From Rhizophagus sp. LPA8_4_AMF (taxonomy: Eukaryota > Glomeromycota > Glomeromycetes > Glomerales > Glomeraceae): a stretch of 64,000 nt of DNA. Of the stretch, positions 35,223 through 60,480 are shown in pieces; position 1 is the first letter of the stretch; each line of letters starts with the position of its first letter. Under the pieces are notes generated by a model. That model did no database searches. It had not been told where the DNA came from and was given only the letters and a program-made list of their open reading frames with translations. A program made the translations under genes and the position numbers. The stretch lies in assembly GCA_021464525.1 (NCBI GenBank), contig JADRCO010000013.1:1-64000 (forward strand). The letters are read 5' to 3'.

Positions 35223-35692
35223 AACTTTGGGACTTGAACCTATATGACAGTGAAAGATTGGAAGCACTATTGGAAGCACCATTGGAAGGTTTGGAAGCAT
35301 AATTTTCTAATAAAATCATTTGGATTGGAAGCTTCCAATCAAATTTTTAACTATCGGAAGCATAAAATGCACATCACTGCTATATGGGATATGATATGAC
35401 TAACCCTGTTTATTCATATTGGATTCAATTTCAAGGGATACATAATCAATTGTCACGTGAAAATAATTGTGTTACTTGATGCCCCGATTGGTTAATATTA
35501 AGAGTGCGGACAGGTAGTTGTTAGGTTCAACTGCTTCGTCGGTTTTCTTCCTTTTTTATCTACCAGAGTGAAGCTATCTTCGTAGTGACTTGGTTTACAG
35601 TTTTATACTTGTATTACTTTCGATTCTACCATGCAGTAACAAAGTTGTTATTATTAAGACAGAAAATAAGAAATATAATTAAGAATAAAAAA
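35223..35692. other. Intergenic, right flank of the transposon and METTL6 promoter
   Basis: 470 bp without a gene. The left part holds the attggaagc repeats; the rest leads into the METTL6-like gene. An in-frame extension upstream of the chosen ATG lacks an ATG of its own. Confidence 0.5.
35257..35340. repeat. 12-bp tandem repeats and an 18-bp perfect palindrome
   Basis: The unit attggaagcac(t/c) starts at 35257 and 35269, with a shortened copy at 35281 and related ttggaagca words after it. At 35323-35340 gattggaagcttccaatc is a perfect palindrome built from the same word and its complement. It directly follows the tnpB relic, where the right end of an IS607/Fanzor element would lie. Confidence 0.75.
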
Positions 35693-36774
35693 ATGAATAC
35701 TATTGATATGACTGATAATAATGATAGTAAACAGGCATGTCCTGAAACCAAGACAATAGAGTTAAAAATTGATTATGAAAAAATCGAAGAATTATTCAAG
35801 AATAATAAAAAATTATTACCACAATTTTGGGTGAATAAATATAAAAACGATGCATCAAAAAATTGGCATGTTATTATTTTTTTTTTTATTTTTTAAAAAA
35901 ATTACATTTTTTTTAATTATTTGCAAATTTAATTAGGGATTTATTTTATAAGCGCAATACTACAAAATTTTTTAAGAATAGACATTGGATTGGAAGAGAA
36001 TTTAATGAACTTTCTTTTAATAGTAATGAACAAGATTCAGAATTAAATAATAAAAAAATTGTGTTAGAATTGGGTTGTGGTGTAGGAAATTTTATATTTC
36101 CAGTTTTAGAATCAAATCCTTTATTATTTATCTATGCTTGTGACTTCTCAAAAAGGGCTATTGAATTTGTAAAGGTATCTATCTCATAATACTATTTTTT
36201 CACACTAAATTATATTCTTAACCTTCTCTTTTTTTAGAATCATTTTCAGTACGATGAGAAGAGATGCAATGCATTTGTTTGTGATTTAACGAAAGATAAT
36301 TTACCAGATTTCATATCATCAAATGATAAGGTAAATATTGTTTCATCAATATTTGTATTATCCGCTATTCCACCTGAGAAACATTTAAATGTTATAAGAA
36401 ATATATCAAAGGTAAATGTAATTATAATTATTTGAATGTGCTGAATTTCTGGTAAACATAAAAATAGTAACTAAAAATTCTATTAGGTAACAAAACAAGG
36501 TTCTATAATTTGTTTCCGTGATTATGCAATTTATGATGAAACTCAATTAAAATTTTCTAGTGATGGCGTACATAAACTTGATGAAAATCTTTATGTAAGA
36601 CAAGATGGTACTATGTCATATTTTTTTACCATTGAATATTTAAAAGACTTATTTGAAAAAGAAGGGTTATTTCAAATAATTAATGGTGAATATGTTGAAA
36701 AAGAAACTATAAATAGAGCTAAAGAATTACGCGTGGACAGAAGATTTTTACAAGCAAAATTTATTAGATTATAA
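35693..36774 (+). CDS. METTL6: tRNA N3-methylcytidine methyltransferase, METTL6-like
   Basis: Four exons (35693-35865, 35937-36174, 36238-36411, 36487-36774) give about 290 residues. [18 protein letters not shown] is the conserved N-terminal segment of the METTL2/6/8 group. [20 protein letters not shown] is the SAM-binding motif I, followed by [13 protein letters not shown] and [13 protein letters not shown]. The C-terminal [18 protein letters not shown] and [11 protein letters not shown] match METTL6 closely. The known role is m3C at position 32 of tRNA-Ser. Intron 1 needs a GC donor (35866) to keep the frame. The stop codon overlaps that of RSA3 on the other strand. Confidence 0.92.
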
Positions 36775-37683
36775 TAAATTATTTTTATTTGATGATGATA
36801 GAGCTAATTCTTTCTCTACATCTGAAAATATACTTATTCCTGATTCTAATGCATCGATCAATATCTCTAATTTATTTGAACCAAGATTTACTTCCTATAA
36901 TTTATTTAATTGAAATAAAATTAACAAATTATTTATTTGTCAAGTCTATTATAAACATAACTAACTTTACCTTCTTTCTTAATTTGTCCAAATCTTCACC
37001 AAATGCCTTAGTAATCTGATTCATATAAAAATCACGAAATTGTTTTTCAGCTTGCGGACGTGCTAATAAAGGTGTTGGAATTGGATCTTTTTCCTATAAA
37101 AAAACATGAATATTCATAAATTTACACTAATTTCAAAATATTATTAATATAAAGAAAAAAACGTTACTTCTGCAGTTTCTTTGCTCGTAGTTTTATCTTG
37201 ACTTTTTATTTCTTCTTTTTCTTTTCTTTTTTTCTTTAAAGAAAGTTTTGTTGTATCTTCTACAATTTCATCCATCTCATCATCTTCATCATCTGTCTCA
37301 TCACTCAATTCTTTTTCATCCATATTTTCCACATTTGAATTCTCTTCTTCCGATTCTTCCGTTTCTTCACTATAATTTATTTTTTTCATATTTTCATTAT
37401 CTGACTCTTCCGATGATGTCGATTCATCATCTTGCATTATAATATCTTCATCTTTGTCTCCTGATTCATCTTTATTAAATTCAAGTTCATCGGATTCTTC
37501 ATTTTCATTTTCATTCGAATTTGAACTTATAACCTTATCTTCAAATAACGAATTAGTGTTATTTGAAAACTTACTTGGTGTTTTCTCATTTTGTATTTTA
37601 AGTGCTGAAAGTTTTTGTTGAGAAGAATTAAAAAGAGGTTGTTTACCTTTTTTTGAGAATTTTTGGGATATTTTCTTTGGCAT
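36769..37683 (-). CDS. RSA3: Ribosome assembly protein RSA3
   Basis: Three exons (37683-37168, 37093-36971, 36894-36769) give about 254 residues. The first 170 residues are Ser/Asp/Glu-rich with Lys runs (SEESDNENMKK, LKKKRKEKEE), typical of nucleolar proteins. The conserved C-terminal domain, residues about 173-254, reads RPQAEKQFRDFYMNQITKAF, GEDLDKLRK and LGSNKLEILIDALESG. I recognise it as the RSA3 domain, which works in 60S pre-ribosome assembly. I chose the start MPKKISQKF; upstream in-frame sequence is hydrophobic and unlikely. The CDS overlaps the METTL6-like CDS by 6 bp, tail-to-tail. Confidence 0.85.
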
Positions 37684-37899
37684 ATTTAGGAAAATGATAA
37701 ATAGAGTCAAATAATCAAAGTTCAAATGATTGACCGCAATGAAACAAAAAAAATTTATTTAAAAGTATAACTTGCAAACAGGTTATTTTTACGTAATTTT
37801 TCCGAAACATTATAAAACTAATGCAAATTGTATTAATCGAATTCTATTCTTTTTATTAATAAAGATGAAGTTAAACTTATAGTATAATACTATTTATAT

Positions 37900-39378
37900 T
37901 TATTGATTCCCTTCATTAAACTGAATAACTGCGTATTTTCCAGAATACATCCAATCTGCTTCTAAAGCGGATAACCTTTCTTCAATTCCTTCGGGTAATC
38001 CGACAATAACATCCGCTTTACTAGTACGAAGTGCTAAAATAGGCGGAGCAGATTTTTCGGTAGCAAAAAGTCCAATCGCTTCTTTGAATGGAGTGGTAGT
38101 TGGCCATTTACAATCATAAACTAATTTACGGTAATTTAAATCACCTTTAAAAATTACTAATGAAGATTTGGAAATATCAGTATATAATTCAGGCGCTTGT
38201 TCTTTAAGATGCCAATAAGAATAAGGAGATGTCCAGAAATAATCTGATTTAAGAATCCATTTATTATTTTCAATATATTCTTGCCATCTTTTTGCTAATT
38301 TTTCAAGATATATATTTTCATCGGAGGATGTAGATAAAGAACCATTTTTTAATGAACTAAGTAACAAATTAAAATCGGTTGACGTTGTATCTGAAACAAA
38401 CCATGGAATTGCTTTGATATGCAAATAAATTTCGGATGCATAACCAACTTGAATTAACCAATCAGCAAATATCAAATCTCCATATAATTCAAATCCTACA
38501 TACAAAGAGATAAATTAAAAGGATTCTCTTAAAATAAATATTTAATAAAGTAATTTCATACCAGCGTTGTCAAGAACAAAATCAATTCTCTTTTGTTGAT
38601 AATGAGAGAGCTTATTCCATAATTTTTCCAAATCATTCACTAAAATTTTATTTTCTGATTCTTCCAATGCTTTAGCATCGATACTTTGTAATTTATTTAT
38701 ATCATTATAATTTAGATTAGTTAATAATGATAAATCAGTAGCATTTCCCCATAAGCTTATTTGAGCTAATTCATGGAATAATATCTTTTTGTCAAGATTT
38801 TGATTAAAAATTAATTCATCAATACGTTTTGCAAGCTCAATTATAGCTGCAAAAGATGCTTTAAGTATTTCTTCCTTTTGTCGAAAAAAAGGGTCATAAT
38901 TACGCCAATACTTAGTTTTTGCCAATATGGAACGAATCCTACGATATAAATAACATTCAGCGAAAAGCCATGAAGCTGAATACCAATTTTCTTCTTTGAA
39001 ATATCTATTAAACACTTCGTTCCATGTATTAATATCTGGTTCCCCATCATCTTCGATTGGTCTAATCATCAGAGGAAAAAATTCGAATTAAAGTAATTTT
39101 TATGGTAGAGAAAAAAATTTTTTAACATACGTTAATTGCTTTTTTCGTTGCATCTCGTATTTTAATAAAGCTATAGAATTCATGATATCTTTCCCTTCTT
39201 TCGCTTTTTCAGGTTCTTTTGAAGTATCAATATCATGACGAGTTTTGTAGATATCGTCAATAGCTTTTGTGATAATAATTGGCCACCTACAAGTTGTACT
39301 TGTAAAAGCAAAACTTTTTTCGTCTGTGGCTTTAAGAGCTGGACGAGGAGGATTTGCCGGAGTTATTGGTGAAGTCAT
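37900..39378 (-). CDS. ARMT1: DUF89/ARMT1 metal-dependent damage-control phosphatase
   Basis: Three exons (39378-39131, 39061-38562, 38495-37900) give about 447 residues, close to yeast YMR027W and human ARMT1. The N-terminus has FAFTSTTCRWPIIITKAIDD. The active-site segment is DFVLDNAGFELYGDLIFADWL, with the Asp-Asn metal ligands and the following Glu/Asp. HIKAIPWFVSDTTSTDF supplies the phosphate-binding Lys and further metal ligands. YRKLVYDCKWP and ALRTSKADVIVGLPEG complete the fold. Family members hydrolyse damaged or excess sugar phosphates such as fructose-1-phosphate. The carboxyl-methyltransferase activity once claimed for ARMT1 is disputed. Confidence 0.92.
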
Positions 39379-40222
39379 AAAAAAATCGAGTTATGTTACA
39401 CGTGATAATTATGCGATTAGATTCTGATAAAAAAAAATAAGGTTAGAGGGGACAATAAGATAAATGAAGTGTGACAAAAGTGAAATGTCCGCTTTCTTTG
39501 TCTTTAACTATTGAAATAGCAACTTCGTTCAGTTTTATAAGAGACCCGTTACGGGATCAGTAACATATAATTGGGCGACAAAAGGTAGAATACATGTAAA
39601 TTACACAGCTTGTTTAACACGTGATAGAAAGATTTGTGAAAAGAAAAAGAAGTATGAAATCTATCTTTATCAAAATATTTGAATTTATCAATATAAATCA
39701 GCTTGATGATCTAACATAGCCCAAAAAAATGAATTAGTGTAATAAAATCATTTCTTTATTTGGTATTTAAATCAAGTTTAAATCAAATCTCACGGATAAA
39801 CATTTAATATTTGATTTACGGCAGTATTATTAATCGATTTAATTAAATAATACAGCGAAATTTATATCATTGTCTGAAAAGGAAAAAATTATACGGTAGA
39901 ATTTACCCGCGACGGAATTTTTTGCAAAGTGACATCACGTTTATACCTTATTAGACGAGGGTTATTAATTGGTACTTCATTAAAAATCAGCAATTAATGG
40001 GTTAATGGATAGATCTACATATAAATTTTTTTTCCTATTTATATTCAACTCGATTTGAACTCTTTCTTCTATTACGTTTTTCTCGTTAACTGACTATAAA
40101 TTATAAAAACTTTTCTTAAAATAAGATAATGCATTATATATAACAGATAATTCGATAATTCACATAAAAAAATAACCAAATAATAATAAAAAAATAATAA
40201 AAAGAACAATTAATTAATTATT
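39379..40222. promoter_or_regulatory. Divergent promoter region, ARMT1 / AUR1
   Basis: 844 bp between divergent genes. It is AT-rich with no ORF or repeat of note, and must contain both promoters. Confidence 0.5.
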
Positions 40223-41449
40223 ATGCCAGTTTTCTTTATCGAAGCAAGTTTCCTTAAAAACTTACAATGGAGATCTTTTTGGTTACGTTTTGCAAAACGA
40301 TTTATTCCACCAGGATTGCATTATTATTCATGGACAATTTATGATATTCAATACGTATTTTTATTAATTTTAGGAGTATTTCTTATTTATATAATTGGAA
40401 ATCCAGGAATTTTCTTGAAACTTTTAATAGTTTGTATTTTTGCAATTGGACTTTATTTTCCAGTTCCCCGAAAATTTTTTTTGCCTTTTCTTCCTATAGC
40501 AAGTTGGTTAGTATTATTTTATTCATGTAGATTTATTCCAGGAGCAAATAGACCTCATATTTATGTTTCGGTTTTACCAGCATTAGAGAATATTTTATAT
40601 GGAGATAATTTGTCAGTTATTATAGCTAAACATACTAACACTGTTAAAGATTTACTAGCATGGTTACCTTATGGAGTAATACATTTTACATTACCATTCT
40701 TAACAAGTGCAGGATTATGGTGGTATGGTCCACCAGGTATTTTGCCAGTATTTTCAAAATCGTTTGGATATATGAATCTTGCAGGAGTTTTAACACAATT
40801 AGTTTTTCCATGTTCTCCTCCATGGTATGAATATACGTATGGAATGAACACACCAGCAGAATATACAATGCCTGGTCATCCAGGCGGATTAGCTCGTATA
40901 GATAAATTATTCGGAACAGACACTTATACAAAGACATTTAGTGGATCTCCAATGGTATTTGGAGCATTTCCATCACTTCATTCTGGATGTGCAATAATCC
41001 AAGCATTGTTTATTTCACACGTTATTCCAAAATCTAGACCGTTTGGCTTTGCTTATGTTATGTGGATATGGTGGGCTTGTATGTATTTAACTCACCATTA
41101 CATGGTTGATTTAGTTGGTGGCGGTTTTTATGCTGTCGTTGCATTTTGGTGTGCATGGGATTATTTACCTTCTGTGAACAAACATTGTAGGAATCGTTGG
41201 GATTATATCAAAGAAAAGAATAGTGTTTTATTACCTACTACTAATAATAATGATAATGATAATTTATTATTTGATTCATCTAAATTTAATAATAACGATG
41301 AATATGAAATAGAAATAGCAACTACTATTAGCGAAGGGACTGATTTAGCTGTTTTAACAAATAGTGAAAGTTCATCTAAAAGTAATACTTCAATAGATAC
41401 AATAGGTCAATCTTTTCATGAGATAAAACTTCATTCTTCTAATTTGTAA
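40223..41449 (+). CDS. AUR1: Inositol phosphorylceramide synthase catalytic subunit AUR1
   Basis: An intronless frame of 408 residues. Several hydrophobic helices are visible (for example YVFLLILGVFLIYIIG, IVCIFAIGLYFPVP and YVMWIWWACMYLTHHYMVDL). The PAP2/AUR1 catalytic motifs are GAFPSLHSG (C2 His) and THHYMVDLVGGG (C3 His-Asp). These define the fungal enzyme that transfers phosphoinositol from phosphatidylinositol to ceramide in the Golgi, the target of aureobasidin A. The C-terminal 60 residues are Ser/Asn/Asp-rich. It ends 110 bp from the WDFY3-like gene, tail-to-tail. Confidence 0.96.
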   Translation: MPVFFIEASFLKNLQWRSFWLRFAKRFIPPGLHYYSWTIYDIQYVFLLILGVFLIYIIGNPGIFLKLLIVCIFAIGLYFPVPRKFFLPFLPIASWLVLFYSCRFIPGANRPHIYVSVLPALENILYGDNLSVIIAKHTNTVKDLLAWLPYGVIHFTLPFLTSAGLWWYGPPGILPVFSKSFGYMNLAGVLTQLVFPCSPPWYEYTYGMNTPAEYTMPGHPGGLARIDKLFGTDTYTKTFSGSPMVFGAFPSLHSGCAIIQALFISHVIPKSRPFGFAYVMWIWWACMYLTHHYMVDLVGGGFYAVVAFWCAWDYLPSVNKHCRNRWDYIKEKNSVLLPTTNNNDNDNLLFDSSKFNNNDEYEIEIATTISEGTDLAVLTNSESSSKSNTSIDTIGQSFHEIKLHSSNL

Positions 41450-41502
41450 TAAATAATAATACATGTATTTTTATGTATAAATATATATTGAAAAAAAAAA
41501 TT

Positions 41503-41540
41503 AAATAAACAAACAAACAAATAAATAAATAAATAAATAT
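41503..41540. repeat. AAAC/AAAT tetranucleotide microsatellite
   Basis: Short run of aaac followed by aaat repeats between the convergent AUR1 and WDFY3-like genes. Probably in 3' UTR sequence. Confidence 0.8.
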
Positions 41541-41559
41541 ATTTTATATTATTACAAAA

Positions 41560-55492
<13,933 letters not shown>

Positions 55493-56156
55493 AGTGTTTA
55501 CGTGGCTACTGGTCGTTCCACCGTTACTTAAATAATATAAAGAACTATTAACTATCTATGTAATAGGCATAAAATATTTACTACACTAATAGTGGCGTAG
55601 ATAATTAAAGACAAAAAGCTTGTTACGTATCAGCTAAATGTCACATTAAAACAAATGTGATTTGTGATGATTTAATACATTTCTGATTTCGGAATTCTTT
55701 TAGGGGAAATATTCACATGATTCATGACAAATTGCCATTTATAAATTTTCACATAAATTCGCCCGGGTAATTTGTAATATGAGAACGGAACTGGCCAGTT
55801 TTAGATTTCAAACTCATGTAAATTATCAAAAAAAAAAAAAAAAAAAATGAATTTGATAAGATAAAAGTTTATTTGTCTTTAAACTTTTCACTTCAAAACT
55901 ACCTGGTAAGTATTTAGAAGAATTTGATATTGTCATTCAATTGTTTCTAGCATGGTCAAAGTCAATTGAGAATATAATGAGCATCAACATTTACCTATCA
56001 TCATGTGATATAATACTCATATCACCATTAAAAAACGCGTAAAGATTTATCGATAAATAATTAAGCCATTTTTTTATTTGATAATAATTGAAATATAACT
56101 TGATTATATTTCTTATTTAAATAGTTACCTTATATATAATAATACGTGATATTAAT
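55493..56156. promoter_or_regulatory. Divergent promoter region, WDFY3-like / MYSM1-like
   Basis: 664 bp between divergent genes, with a poly-A run near 55830-55847. No other feature is seen. Confidence 0.5.
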
Positions 56157-58978
56157 ATGCCTCCAAAAACAAAAACGCGTCCTTCCGGTGAGACGGAACT
56201 TGTATTAAAAAAACAGAGGAAAAGTTCATCACCCGAACCACCATCCAGTGTATTAACGCAACAACAGGAGGAGGAAATGTCTTCTGCATATATTGCACAA
56301 TTATTGGCTCAAGAAGGTTATGATGAACATCCTTATTACTCACAATATCATAGTACGACATATGAAAATTTTTACGAAAATGATGATAAAGATGATGATG
56401 ATGATTATAATCCGTCTTCGAGACCTAAATCAAAGAAAACAGGTTTGCGATATATTCTGTCTTAAGTGGCAAATTAGTGGCAAACCGACAATTTTATGTT
56501 TATTTAATAATGTATTATAACATGATAAATTCTAAAAATTCTTTATTTAAAGGAACGAAAGGTCGTAAACGCAAAAGTGATGCTTACAAAAAAACTTCTC
56601 AACAGAATAATGTGTCTCCGTCCGATGAGCTGATCATCCACCCTAACAATGATTCCGTATCTATCGATGATAGTTCGAATCTTTACGTGTTTGAAAATAT
56701 ATCAAATAATGAAAAAAATGGCGAAGGAAATAGTGGTTCCAAAGGAAATGAAGTAAAATCTAATTCTGAACCAATCAAAAAACAAAAAAAAACTCCAAAG
56801 AAAATATTACCAGGTATGAATATAGGTGCGTACTCTGACGAAGAAGAATCTCTATTCTTGTCCGGATTGGACCTTTATGGGCGTGATTGGAAGAAAGTAA
56901 GATAAAAAACTCGTTTATATAAGTTCTTTTTTTTATTTCGCCTCACATAAATTAACACTTTTCTTTTGAAACAAAAGTTGGCCGAACACATAAAAACAAG
57001 GGATACTAATTCGATACGAAGTCATGCTCAGAAACACTTTATCAAGTTATTCAGAGATGGAATTCCCTTGCCACTAAAGGTGAAGAAATAACTTGGAAGT
57101 GCTTAGAGTACATGGAAAATAAAAAAAAAGACTACTTTTATGAGTTACCGTTTGTCCCGGATTTATGAATTCCTACTATTTATTTAGGTGCAAGAATCTG
57201 GCAAGGGTTATACCTTGTCAGGTAAAGAGTTAGATCCTAACTCTGCTGCAGCGAGGCCATATCTTATGAGGAATCCACCACAAGAAAACCGAGAACTTGA
57301 AAAGAAACCTGGATTATCCCCAATCAAAACATCCAGTAATAAATCAGATGATGATTTGCCAAATGATACGGTAGATAATATTAGTCAGTCCGATTCTCAA
57401 TCTTTAAATGATAAGGAACAAAATTTTCTAATTAGGCAAGAAGAGCAATTAAAAATTAAAGAAAGTGATCAAATAGAAGACGATATAAAAATACAAGCAG
57501 ATGAAAATTATCAAATTTTAACGGCCGAAGAGAATAGTAGTAGTGGTCGTCCGTAAGTAGAAAGATAATAAATTTATTATATAATTAGTTAATTGCAATT
57601 TTTTTTTTTTTTTTTTTTGAAATTTTTTAGCCGTATGTCACCAAAGATTGCACAAGAGGTTGCAAAAGAAAATGCTAGTCAATTGTATGGTGCTGATGGC
57701 CGTACTGAGTATGCGAAAGCAAGGTTACGTGGGGATAGAAAACAACTATCGAACACTCCCGAAGAAAGCGCGTAAGGTTTATTTTATTTAATATTTGCAT
57801 TAATATAAATATGTTGTCTATTAAATAAAAAACTTTAAAATTTTAGAGACCCATTGACGATGATAAAGTGCGATCCTTTTTTTGGCGCTCCTAATTCAAA
57901 TGTTGCTGGATGTCAACCGTTTTCGATGGTTGTAGAATCAAACGTACTTGTTGCGATGGATTTTCATGCACATCTTATGAATACCGAAATCATTGGATTT
58001 TTAGCTGGTCATTGGATACCCGAGGAGAAAAGTAAGTTAACAGCTATTTGATTTTAGATGAATTATATATATATTATTAATCAATATGAATTCTCAAAGA
58101 GTTGATTATCAAAACTACTTTTCCTTGTCGTTCACTTCAAACCGGAGAGAATCACGTCAATGTTGAGATGGATCCAACTTCCGCATTAGAAGTTCAGCAA
58201 ACCATTACTGATCGCAATATGCAGGTCGTTGGGTGGTATCATTCGCACCCGATTTTTCAACCTGATCCTTCAATAGTCGATTTGGAAAATCAAAATAATT
58301 ATCAAAAATTATTCAGAGACGAAAAGTTTAACGAAGAACCCTTTGTTGGTGCTATTGTCGGTGAGAATTTTTTTTCCCTTGTATAAAAAGTAAATAGATA
58401 AATTCGATTAACTACTGTTTATTTGGATAATATTTAAGGCCCTTATGACCCAAAATTACCTGGTTCCTTGTCGGTTATCAATTGGTTTTACGTTAGCAAC
58501 TTAAATAAGCCAGCAGACGAAATAGGACAAGCAAAGCAGTTGGCTTTTGAATTAGCCAACAATTCGGCAATCTCGGATGAAGTTGCTGATGAAATTGTCA
58601 GTTAGATATACAGTTGTATTGTTCATTTATTTTAATATTTATTTGACACTTATTTAATTTTCATATTCATAGCTCGATCTTGTGGAACAATATCGTGCAT
58701 CTAATGATCGCGTGAATTTTAAAGAATATTGGCGTAAGGATACTAAGGAAACTAAATTGGAAAAACTTATTAAGTCACTAGCGAAACGTATGCCATGGTT
58801 GAATGTATCAAACAACCCGCATCGTGATGATGAAGAAAAACACATCAAAGTAGAAGATTACAAGATGCAAGAGGACTCATCAAAAATCAATGAACAAGTG
58901 TGTAAAATAACTTCATCTAAGCAAACTACAAGTGATAATTTTTTGGAAAGAGTACAAAGGCTTTTGATGGCCTGGTGA
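56157..58978 (+). CDS. MYSM1: MYSM1-like deubiquitinase (SANT + JAMM/MPN+)
   Basis: Nine exons (56157-56442, 56553-56896, 56978-57079, 57188-57552, 57631-57771, 57847-58031, 58100-58360, 58439-58596, 58673-58978) give about 715 residues. A SANT/Myb domain lies near residues 195-245 (YSDEEESLFLSGLDLYGRDW, then SIRSHAQKHFIKLF). The MPN domain starts near residue 430. It holds the complete JAMM motif: Glu in TEIIGFLAG and HSHPIFQPDPSIVD, with HxH, seven residues, Ser, two residues and Asp. The best match I know is human MYSM1, which removes ubiquitin from histone H2A K119. The SWIRM domain between SANT and MPN in animals is not visible; that stretch is acidic and disordered. A nuclear chromatin role is inferred. 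Yeast has no such protein. Confidence 0.9.
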
Positions 58979-59062
58979 TTATTTGGTTATCAGTTTTACA
59001 AGATGATTGAAATTTGTTTTGTTTATTTGTAATAAATGGATATAAATATTTTAACGACTGAT

Positions 59063-60295
59063 CTAATAAAGTAAAATCATAATAAGAATAAGACAGCCAA
59101 ACATCAAAAGAAGCCTTGAGATAAAGGCTTGTTGTGGTGAAGGGGGTCCATTCGGAGGAGGAAAAGTCTAAGAAAAAAAAATTATTGTTATACACTACTT
59201 TAAAAGGAGATAAGATGTTTGCAGTGACTTACGAATTGTGCCCCAAAAAATGAAGGAAATATTGTACTAGCTGAAATTGAAAAATGTGGTCCAAATGCAT
59301 TCGAATGAAATGATGAACCAGGAAAAAACTGTGCACTCGGTTGATTTGGATCTCTTTGTGGTTGAGGCCTTTGACCAGCGGGACGACTTGGAATATCTGA
59401 ATTTTTCCTACAATATTACAGTTTTAAATTAAATAATTGCCTACTCAAACTTTGATACAACATATTTTTCTGTACCTAGGATCTTTAGCCTCTTTTCCTC
59501 TTCCGTAAATTGGTATAACCTTATCTTGTCCGCATCCCGCTTTGCAAACAGGACATAGTGGATTTTGAGATTGTGCCTCTAACCACTACCATCGTAAAAT
59601 TGAATCAATTGTTCATTAAAATAATTATTATTGAGTAATAAATATTTTTAGAAATTAAAAATTACTAACTTGATGCAGACATGGCCAACTGATATTATTT
59701 AAAAGAAAAATAATTACTTAATAAAAATATGATATTTAAGTAATATAATTGTTAAAAATACTAACCAAAATAAATGCCCACATAAAGTTAGAACAGGTGA
59801 AGATGCTGTGTCAAAACTGAATTCGAAGAAATTGAGTAAATAATTCAAATATCAGATAAATTCATTATCTTTCCCTTACCAAATATTACATTCATATTCA
59901 GAGCTACCACTATTTGTATGAACCTCATTATTTTTGCTCTGTGAACCTCTTCTAACAGCACGACTACTCCCTTCGCCTGCAGAGGACGAAATCGTTGATC
60001 CCGAAGATAAGCCGACTGTAAAGCCTGTTGACTTTGACGATTTAGTTGAAATTTGTAAATTTGATCCACCTCGGTGTCTCAAAACGGTTACATTATTCTC
60101 TGTTACTTCACTAGCATTATTGCTTCGCGTTTCCGATTGTGATTCATCCTCGTCAGTAACTGTAGAATATTGTGTTTGTGTTGGTTCGGTTTCAGACATT
60201 TCAAGAATCCCATTCCCGTTCACCTCACTATTTAAAACACGTACAGGTTCAGAAGACTCATTAGCTATTTCTTGTTCCAGACGATCAATACCCAT
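59063..60295 (-). CDS. RNF185: Membrane-anchored RING E3 ubiquitin ligase, RNF185/RMA1-like
   Basis: Six exons (60295-59880, 59816-59766, 59688-59670, 59585-59476, 59407-59233, 59167-59063) give about 291 residues. The N-terminal 130 residues are Ser/Thr/Glu-rich and disordered. The RING (about residues 137-180) reads CNICFDTASSPVLTLCGHLF, CWPCLHQWL and CPVCKAGC, a C3HC4 finger assembled across three introns. GQDKVIPIYGRGKEAKDPR is the conserved post-RING segment of the RNF5/RNF185/RMA1 family. The C-terminus ends in a hydrophobic tail (LLLMFGCLILIMILLY), a tail anchor. Family members work in ER-associated degradation. Exon 3 is a 19-nt microexon. It runs tail-to-tail with the MYSM1-like gene, 84 bp apart. 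Confidence 0.92.
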
Positions 60296-60480
60296 TCAAA
60301 ATATAAGGAGTTATGTAATATTAATTGAACTCCAGGAAGCTATCTACAATTAAATCTTTAAATGTTAGTCTAATTCGAAATGGAATAAATTCTTTTTAAA
60401 AAAATAAAATTTCTATATAGTCTATTATGTTAATAATGTCATCTGCATGGCATTACTTAATATATATATCTCAATTTTAA

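Noticed and set aside
35257-35340. CRISPR-like look of regularly spaced repeats
   Set aside because: The units are contiguous 12-bp repeats without unique spacers, in a eukaryotic genome.
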